Assembly (NCBI GenBank): GCA_002338895.1
Contig: DDJH01000230.1
Coordinates: 3,619 to 14,927, forward strand
From: Lentisphaeria bacterium UBA1829
GTDB lineage: Bacteria > Verrucomicrobiota > Lentisphaeria > Victivallales > UBA1829
DNA length: 11,309 nucleotides
Reading direction: 5' to 3'
Shown piece after piece: positions 6,445 through 11,309 of this stretch; the first letter of the stretch is position 1, and each line of letters begins with the position of its first letter. The position numbers and the translations under genes were made by a program. The notes below the pieces were generated by a model. That model did not search any database, was not told the DNA's origin, and worked only from the letters and a program-made list of their open reading frames with translations.

Positions 6445-7260
6445 ATGGACACAATCCGAAAGAACCGGGAAACCGATCGGAAGTTTCCTTCCGTTTGTTT
6501 TCCATGCCGTGCAGAGAGAGTGGTCCGGAAGAGGAACCGTTTTTCTCTGATCGAACTGCTCATCGTCATAGCGATCATCTCCATTCTGGCCTCGCTGCTT
6601 CTTCCGGCGCTTCAGGCGGCGCGGGAGAAGGCGAATGCGATGTCGTGCATGAACAATCTGAAGACGCTCGGGATGGGGATGGGAACCTATCTGAACGACT
6701 CCGGGGATGATCTGCCGCCGTTCCGGGAAAGAACGAATTATCACTCCGCCTACTGGATTCAGGCTCTTCTCGGGTACGATTCCCATGGAGAGGAGAGTTC
6801 GGTGCACTACATTCCGTATTCCACGCTCGGATGTCCCGCGATGGAGAAGAAAATGAGTCTGGAGAAAGCGGCGGTGGAGCATCTGCCCCACTATGCGGTC
6901 AACGCCTACATTCTGACCCATTCGCTTGCGATGGACGGTTCAACGTCCAATGAAACACGAGCCGGGAAACATTCGCGGATCAGGAACCCGAGCGAAAAAT
7001 ACTGTTTCCTCGACGTCTGGCGGAACACCGGCAACACCCCGCTGACCATCGACCGAACCGAGGGATGGTACCGGATCGGCGGATGGGCGCAGTACGACAC
7101 CGACTACGGGACCGTCGCATTGCGCCATCAGAGCCGGGCCAATGTGCTTTTTGCGGATTTTCATGTTTCCTCCCTGCCCGGCAATCTCTCCGATCCGCAC
7201 ACGGGGCTTTTCAGTCTGACCGGCTGGAACGAAAGGAAACAGCACTTCTTCCCGTTCTGA
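6445..7260 (+). CDS. Prepilin-like protein with H-X9-D tail (DUF1559-like)
   Basis: The 271-residue protein has a long basic leader (residues 1-32) ending in RKRNR. From F33 comes the type IV/type II pseudopilin helix [20 protein letters not shown], with the conserved Glu at position +5 (E37), then [12 protein letters not shown]. The C-terminal region contains H228-x9-D238 in the context [10 protein letters not shown]. This matches the H-X9-DG segment of large prepilin-like families in Lentisphaerota and Planctomycetota, except that the Gly is Phe. Position -1 of the expected cleavage site is Arg, not the usual Gly. Such proteins would be inner-membrane or envelope proteins; their role near glycosidase genes is not established. 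The start has AAAGGAAG (6432-6439) five bases upstream. The GH2-like gene follows after 54 bases on the same strand and is probably co-transcribed. Confidence 0.88.
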   Translation: MDTIRKNRETDRKFPSVCFPCRAERVVRKRNRFSLIELLIVIAIISILASLLLPALQAAREKANAMSCMNNLKTLGMGMGTYLNDSGDDLPPFRERTNYHSAYWIQALLGYDSHGEESSVHYIPYSTLGCPAMEKKMSLEKAAVEHLPHYAVNAYILTHSLAMDGSTSNETRAGKHSRIRNPSEKYCFLDVWRNTGNTPLTIDRTEGWYRIGGWAQYDTDYGTVALRHQSRANVLFADFHVSSLPGNLSDPHTGLFSLTGWNERKQHFFPF

Positions 7261-7314
7261 TTTTCCCGCCCGAATTGCAGATAAGACAAACGAACAGAAA
7301 GATTCTGACTTTCT

Positions 7315-10300
7315 ATGCTGAAACAACTTTTTCTTCCACTACTTCTTTTTCTGACGCTCCTTGTGACGGGGGCGGAGGGGGAGAACCGTCTTCTTGCCCG
7401 TCCGGGCTATTCCCCGAAGATCCACACGGCCGGCGATGCGAACTATCGCGCGGATGAAAACGGCCTGCATCTCCAGCTGAGCGGACATCTTGCGGTTGTC
7501 GGGATCCGCTTTCCGCTGACGGAGGGAACGACCGACCTTCTCCTCTCCGGCGAATCCTCGTGCCGGGATGTGAAGGAGGGAGCGGAATCCTGGCGGCAGG
7601 GACAGGTCAGTTTGATCTTCTTCGACAAGGAGGGGCGGCGGATGAAGACCCGTTCCGGAAATCGGCCGCATCGTCTTTCCGGCACACAGACGTGGAGAGC
7701 GTTTCAGCTCGGCTTCACCGTTCCGGAAGGAGCCGTTTCGGCGGAGCTGGACGGAAGCAATTACGGGGAGTCCGGCAGGGTGGAGTTCCGGAATCTGAAG
7801 CTCTCCGAACACCGGGGCAAATTGCGGATGGATGCACCTGTTCCGGACGGGAGCACGCAGGAACAGATCTGGTCGCTTGACGATGCGTTCCGGAAGAAGA
7901 ACGCTCTGCGGGAGACAATCTGCCTGAACGGTCTCTGGCAGTTTCTCCCGGTGCGGGAGGCGGATTCCAGGCAGATCCCTCCGCCGGGCAGCGGCTGGGG
8001 ATACTTCAAAGTTCCGGGCGTCATTCCGGACAACAGCTGGCTTTCCGGCTCCGCGCAGAGCATCTGGTATCATCCGCAGCAGACCGACCGGATTCCGGAA
8101 GCGGAGATCAACCGGGCCTGGTATCGCCGCACTCTGATTCCGCCCCGGGAGTGGAGCGGGAAACGGCTGATTCTTGCATTCACGGGTCTCCAGAGCCGTG
8201 CGGACGTGTTTGTCGACGGCCGGAAAGCCGGCAGATCGTTCTATCCCGGCACGCCGGTGGATCTGACAGGTTTCCTGAAGCCGGGAAAACGTTCCGAACT
8301 GGCAGTTCTGGTTGCCGCGGTCCGTTCGAAAGAATCCTCGAAGATCTATATGGCCGGCGACCGGACGGTGAAAGCGTTCGAGATGCGCAACCGGGGCATC
8401 ACCGGCGATCTGTTTCTCTCCGCCATTCCGGATGCGGGCGTCTTTTCGGATGTCCGGATCGAGACCTCCGTCCGGAAGTGGCGCATCGCCTTTGACTGCG
8501 GACTGGAACGCATCCGCCCCGGACGCTATCGGATCCGTGCGGAGATCCGGGAGAAGGAGAAACCGATCCGCGTCTTCGACTCGCCGGTTTTTGAACGCCG
8601 GGACGGACAATCGCGCTATCGCTTTGATTCTCCGTGGCGCGATCCGAAACTCTGGGACACCGATCACCCTGAAAACCTCTACACCGCAACGCTGACCCTC
8701 TTTTCCGCGGAATCAGACACCCCGCTGGATCAGTTCGGCCCGGAGCAGTTCGGTTTCCGGGAGTTCCGGATCGAGGGCCGCCAGTTTCTTCTGAATGAGA
8801 TTCCGATCCATCTTCGGATGCTTGTCGCCCAGCTTCCGACCTACTCCCCGGATGTCACCAACGACGCACACTGCGATGCAATCTGCCGGAAGCTCTCCGA
8901 ACTGAACGTCAACACCCTGATCTCCGGCGCCTACAACTGCGATCCCGGCACGATCGGCTATCAGGACTCGTTCTACCGTTCCGCCGCACGGCACGGGATT
9001 CTGACGTCGCTCACACTTCCGCATGTGAAGAACTACCCCGATCTTCTCACCAATCCGGCCACTGCGGCGCGCTACCGGGCGGAGGCGGAATGGTTTCTGC
9101 GGCGCCACCAGAACAATCCCTCGATCGTTCTCTATGCGATGAACCACAATTTCACCGGTTACTACGGCAACCAGAATCCGCAGAAAATCGACGGCATTCA
9201 TTCTCAGGACGCATTCGGGAAAAGCGAACCGAGACAGCGCGCCTCCGCGGCCTGGCGGATCGTCCATGCACTGGATCCCTCCCGTCCCATCTACCACCAC
9301 GAGAGCGGCAATCTGGACGGGATCTACACCATCAACTGCTACCTCAACTGGGCGCCGATTCAGGAGAAAAGCGACTGGTTCGAACACTGGGAATCCCGCG
9401 GACGCATTCCGCTGATGCTTCTGGAATGGGGCGCTCCGCACGTCGCCAGCTATTCCAGTCACCGGGGCAACCCCTTCATTCATCACGCGGCGGTCAATCA
9501 GTGGCTTCATCTTCTGGAGTGGGGGGCTCCGTTTTTTGGGGAGGAGGTCTATGCCTCCACTCCGGCTCTGAAGCGCTACTACCGGGAGGAGAGCCGTCTT
9601 CTCCGGGACAATGCGAAGCTCCATCTCTGGCAGCTGCAGAGCGCCTGGGACGCCACCAATCTTCCGCAGAGAATCTGGGAGAAACAGCTTCACGACAATC
9701 TGTTCGCCCTGCGCCGCCGCGGCGTTTCCGCAATTCTTCCGTGGGATCAGACCCGTCTGATGGTCCGGAAGAGGGAGTTTCAGGCGAAGGAAAATCCGGA
9801 TCGTTTCCGGGATCTGAAGCGTCCGGGCGTCTCTCCCGACCGTTTCAACACCCGGCAGATGCGCACGAACTGGATGCTGGCATACGATCTTTCCAGCTTT
9901 GAACCGACTCTGTTCGGACGGGCTCTCGCCGCGGGATTCGCCGAAATCACCGGACGGATCACCGGACCGGGCCGCGAATTCTCGCAGAAGGACCACAACT
10001 ACCGGGCGGGCGAAACGGTCCGCAAACAGCTGACGATTCTCAACGACAGCCGCCGTCCCCGTCCGGTCTCCTGGAGCTGGCGGATCCCGGAGCTCGGGAG
10101 AGAAAACGCGGGCACCGTCACCCTTGCGCCGGGGACCTTCGCGGAAATCCCGCTGGAGTTCCGGATTCCCGCCGACTGCACCCGTCCGTCGCTCACAATT
10201 CAGGCGAACTTCCGCTGCGCGGGATTTCCGGACTGCGCGGACCGTTTTTCCATCGACGTGATTCCCCGCACGCCGCCCGGAGTGCCGCAATCCGGGATCG

Positions 10301-10464
10301 GAGTTCTGGATCCGGAAGGTTCGGCCAAAGCCCTTCTTCGCCGCCTCTCGGTTCCATTCCGGGAGATCCGGGAGGGAAAGGATTGTTCCGGACTCCGGCT
10401 TCTGATCTGCGGACGGAACTCGCTGCAGAAGCCGATTCCCGGACTGGAAAAGGCGATGGGATAA
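7315..10464 (+). CDS. Secreted GH2-type glycosidase-like protein, 3' end lost at a junction
   Basis: A signal peptide (1-20, cleavage after VTGA) is followed by a beta-sandwich region (about 25-195). A GH2 sugar-binding domain (about 200-365, starting LNGLWQF) and an Ig-like domain (about 375-485) come next. The TIM barrel opens with REFRIEGRQFLLNEIPIHLR (484-503) and runs to about 780. A further beta domain (about 895-985) precedes the start of a Rossmann-like tail (GLRLLICGRNSL). E704 in MLLEWGAP fits the GH2 nucleophile. At the usual acid/base position (N-E) the sequence reads AMNHN (N610-H611-N612), so the general acid is missing or located elsewhere. Ribosome binding looks weak. The frame stops after PGLEKAMG, mid-domain, where composition changes abruptly, so the stop at 10464 is probably not native. 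The role is likely breakdown of a plant or host glycan outside the cytoplasm; the substrate is unknown. Confidence 0.88.
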   Translation: MLKQLFLPLLLFLTLLVTGAEGENRLLARPGYSPKIHTAGDANYRADENGLHLQLSGHLAVVGIRFPLTEGTTDLLLSGESSCRDVKEGAESWRQGQVSLIFFDKEGRRMKTRSGNRPHRLSGTQTWRAFQLGFTVPEGAVSAELDGSNYGESGRVEFRNLKLSEHRGKLRMDAPVPDGSTQEQIWSLDDAFRKKNALRETICLNGLWQFLPVREADSRQIPPPGSGWGYFKVPGVIPDNSWLSGSAQSIWYHPQQTDRIPEAEINRAWYRRTLIPPREWSGKRLILAFTGLQSRADVFVDGRKAGRSFYPGTPVDLTGFLKPGKRSELAVLVAAVRSKESSKIYMAGDRTVKAFEMRNRGITGDLFLSAIPDAGVFSDVRIETSVRKWRIAFDCGLERIRPGRYRIRAEIREKEKPIRVFDSPVFERRDGQSRYRFDSPWRDPKLWDTDHPENLYTATLTLFSAESDTPLDQFGPEQFGFREFRIEGRQFLLNEIPIHLRMLVAQLPTYSPDVTNDAHCDAICRKLSELNVNTLISGAYNCDPGTIGYQDSFYRSAARHGILTSLTLPHVKNYPDLLTNPATAARYRAEAEWFLRRHQNNPSIVLYAMNHNFTGYYGNQNPQKIDGIHSQDAFGKSEPRQRASAAWRIVHALDPSRPIYHHESGNLDGIYTINCYLNWAPIQEKSDWFEHWESRGRIPLMLLEWGAPHVASYSSHRGNPFIHHAAVNQWLHLLEWGAPFFGEEVYASTPALKRYYREESRLLRDNAKLHLWQLQSAWDATNLPQRIWEKQLHDNLFALRRRGVSAILPWDQTRLMVRKREFQAKENPDRFRDLKRPGVSPDRFNTRQMRTNWMLAYDLSSFEPTLFGRALAAGFAEITGRITGPGREFSQKDHNYRAGETVRKQLTILNDSRRPRPVSWSWRIPELGRENAGTVTLAPGTFAEIPLEFRIPADCTRPSLTIQANFRCAGFPDCADRFSIDVIPRTPPGVPQSGIGVLDPEGSAKALLRRLSVPFREIREGKDCSGLRLLICGRNSLQKPIPGLEKAMG

Positions 10465-11182
10465 AACTATTCACGAGTTCATAGACATGCTCGCGAGGGT
10501 TCAGGGCATTATAATTATAGAATTCGTCAAAGTATTTGCCAATCAGCTTAGCCATGCAATGACTGATCAAGGTCAGTGTGCCCCCAGTTTGCAGGCAGGC
10601 TTCACCGAATGTCTGCAGGCTTTTAGGCAGAACGAGCTTTTCCAACTGCGGGCAGTTGAAGAAGACCTTGTCGCCTAGTTTTTCGAGTTTTTGGTTTAAA
10701 GTGACGTGTTTGAGGGAGGTACAGTCTCGAAAGGCCTCATGATCGATCTGACGTACCTCATCAGGCAGATCGATCGCGCTTAGGGAAGGGCAGGAGGCAA
10801 AGGCATTGTGCTCAATGTGGCGCAGCGTCAAAGGCAGTACCACTTCCTTTAAAGAAGTACAGAAATAAAATAAGCTGCGGCTGATCGTCTGCAGATTTTG
10901 AGGCAGTCGCACTTTTTCGAGCGCACTGCAGCGGGCAAAGGCATTTCCGCCGATGGCCTGAATGGAGTCGGGCAGGATGACTTCCTTCAGCTTTGCACAT
11001 TGATAAAAGGCCAGATTCCCAATGCGCATCACACCATCTAAAAAGGTCACGGATTCAAGATCATTGCTGCCGTAGAAAGCGAAGTCCTGGACGGATTCGA
11101 TTCCGGATGGGACGATGACATGCTTTTTGTGACCGTGATAGGCGACGAGTTCGCCATTTTTTATTTCAAATTCATTCATCAT
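10193..11182 (-). CDS. BspA-like leucine-rich-repeat protein (native part 11182 to about 10461)
   Basis: The first 240 or so residues are native. After EFEIKNGELVAYHGHKKHVI there are seven LRR_5/BspA-type repeats of 23 residues with the pattern L-x2-V-x-LP-x2-[LIV]-x2-I-x3-AF-x2-C, for example LKEVILPDSIQAIGGNAFAR. An aromatic-rich segment, GKYFDEFYNYNALNPREHVY, then ELVNSFIP follows. From about residue 241 the reading frame is antisense to the GH2 gene (Pro/Ser/Arg-rich, no family features) and should be ignored. Such repeats mediate protein binding; no signal peptide is seen, so a cytosolic place is likely. GAGGTG (complement of 11185-11190) lies only two bases from the first ATG but five from the second (11179), which may be the true start. 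A consensus promoter lies upstream. Gene style and GC suggest a Firmicutes donor, perhaps Erysipelotrichales-like (inference). Confidence 0.8.
   Translation of the reverse strand: MMNEFEIKNGELVAYHGHKKHVIVPSGIESVQDFAFYGSNDLESVTFLDGVMRIGNLAFYQCAKLKEVILPDSIQAIGGNAFARCSALEKVRLPQNLQTISRSLFYFCTSLKEVVLPLTLRHIEHNAFASCPSLSAIDLPDEVRQIDHEAFRDCTSLKHVTLNQKLEKLGDKVFFNCPQLEKLVLPKSLQTFGEACLQTGGTLTLISHCMAKLIGKYFDEFYNYNALNPREHVYELVNSFIPSPFPVRESASAASSVRRSEAGVRNNPFPPGSPGMEPRGGEEGLWPNLPDPELRSRIAALRAACGESRRWKNGPRSPEIPRSGSSPEL
10456..10464. other. Junction between two unrelated DNA segments (probable chimera)
   Basis: Left of about 10461 the GH2-like frame is intact and GC-rich (38/60 in 10321-10380). Right of it the sequence encodes, on the minus strand, an LRR protein at lower GC (26/60 in 10861-10920). 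The GH2 frame hits a stop one codon after the point. The LRR frame loses its repeat-family sequence at the same point and runs on into the antisense of the GH2 gene. No repeat, insertion-sequence end or target duplication is seen. A misassembly is the simplest reading; a true recombination is possible. Confidence 0.8.
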
Positions 11183-11206
11183 TTCACCTCATTCTATCTA
11201 GTCCTT

Positions 11207-11235
11207 ATTCTAAGCATTTCTTTTTCGGTTGTCAA
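11207..11235 (-). promoter_or_regulatory. Strong promoter of the LRR gene
   Basis: On the minus strand the perfect -35 box TTGACA (complement of 11230-11235) is followed after 17 bases by TAGAAT (complement of 11207-11212). The leader to the first ATG is about 20 bases. The strict consensus fits a low-GC Gram-positive style promoter. Confidence 0.8.
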
Positions 11236-11255
11236 TGCAGCGCAAAAAATATAAG

Positions 11256-11271
11256 TCGACGAATCCGTCAA
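11256..11271. promoter_or_regulatory. Candidate operator 1, GACG-N4-CGTC
   Basis: TCGACGAATCCGTCAA holds the inverted repeat GACG-AATC-CGTC (11258-11269). Its reverse complement matches the second site (11294-11309) at 13 of 16 positions. It covers the -35 box of the rightward promoter and lies behind the LRR promoter. A TetR-type dimer is a plausible binder, but no such gene is visible in the window. Confidence 0.45.
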
Positions 11272-11284
11272 CAAAGTCTATAAT
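11256..11284 (+). promoter_or_regulatory. Divergent promoter pointing out of the right edge
   Basis: TCGACG (11256-11261) is followed after 17 bases by a perfect TATAAT (11279-11284), pointing rightwards to a gene outside the window. The weak -35 box lies inside one palindrome and a second palindrome follows the -10 box. This suggests a repressed promoter. Confidence 0.45.
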
Positions 11285-11293
11285 ATCTAAATG

Positions 11294-11309
11294 TAGACGA
11301 AATCGTCGA
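11294..11309. promoter_or_regulatory. Candidate operator 2, GACGA-AA-TCGTC
   Basis: TAGACGAAATCGTCGA holds perfect 5-base arms, GACGA (11296-11300) and TCGTC (11303-11307). Its centre is 38 bases from that of operator 1, and it sits over the expected start point of the rightward transcript. It ends exactly at the window edge, so its full extent is not known. Confidence 0.45.

Noticed and set aside
8713..10290. Long minus-strand open frame (525 codons) opposite the GH2-like gene
   Set aside because: It is rich in Arg, Pro and Val with no recognisable domain and lies fully antisense to a clear GH2 protein. Long antisense frames are expected in GC-rich genes with this codon bias.
10193..10460. 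C-terminal Pro/Ser/Arg-rich domain of the LRR protein
   Set aside because: It is exactly the antisense of the GH2-like coding sequence past the joint, so it is not taken as a real domain or a genuine overlapping gene.
10456..10470. Mobile element insertion as cause of the joint
   Set aside because: No terminal repeats, transposase or integrase gene, or target duplication is visible on either side of the joint within the window.

Overview
The window reads as two unrelated pieces of DNA joined near position 10461. Positions 1 to about 10461 are GC-rich with tightly packed genes. They look like an anaerobic, polysaccharide-degrading bacterium of the Lentisphaerota/Victivallis type. The evidence is a prepilin-like protein with an H-X9-D tail next to a large secreted family-2 glycosidase, plus LacI and AraC regulators and oxygen-sensitive Fe-S enzymes. 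This assignment is inference from gene content. Positions about 10462 to 11309 have lower GC (26/60 in 10861-10920 against 38/60 in 10321-10380), strong Firmicutes-like promoters and a BspA-type leucine-rich-repeat gene. Both genes at the joint are cut at the same point, which favours a chimeric assembly over a natural arrangement.

Layout. The left edge holds the first 16 codons of a minus-strand nucleotidyltransferase (1-50), preceded by a LacI-family regulator gene (89-1069, minus). A 252-bp divergent control region follows, with a perfect 15-bp inverted repeat near the lacI-type start and a strong sigma70-like promoter facing right. That promoter drives four tightly packed plus-strand genes: a peptidase-U32-like Fe-S protein (1322-2359) and three tandem, diverged QueG-like (COG1600) 4Fe-4S proteins (2353-3420, 3432-4343, 4340-5308). 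The unit ends in a clear intrinsic terminator (5319-5356).

Next is a convergent AraC-family regulator (5386-6297, minus). It is divergent from a prepilin-like gene (6445-7260) and a secreted GH2-type glycosidase-like gene (7315-10464, cut at its 3' end by the joint). The segment beyond the joint carries the minus-strand LRR gene, whose native part is 11182 to about 10461. It also carries two divergent promoters and a pair of GACGA/TCGTC-type palindromes at the right edge.

The U32-like plus triple QueG-like unit is the best candidate for an uncharacterised system. All four products look cytosolic and rich in Fe-S ligands, and they are probably translated together. By analogy to U32 proteins and COG1600 enzymes they could carry out an oxygen-independent redox modification of an RNA or small molecule, but the substrate cannot be read from the sequence. 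The AraC, prepilin-like and GH2 genes look like a separate carbohydrate-response locus. No tRNA, rRNA, CRISPR array, insertion sequence or riboswitch was recognised. No gene-free stretch exceeds 300 bases.
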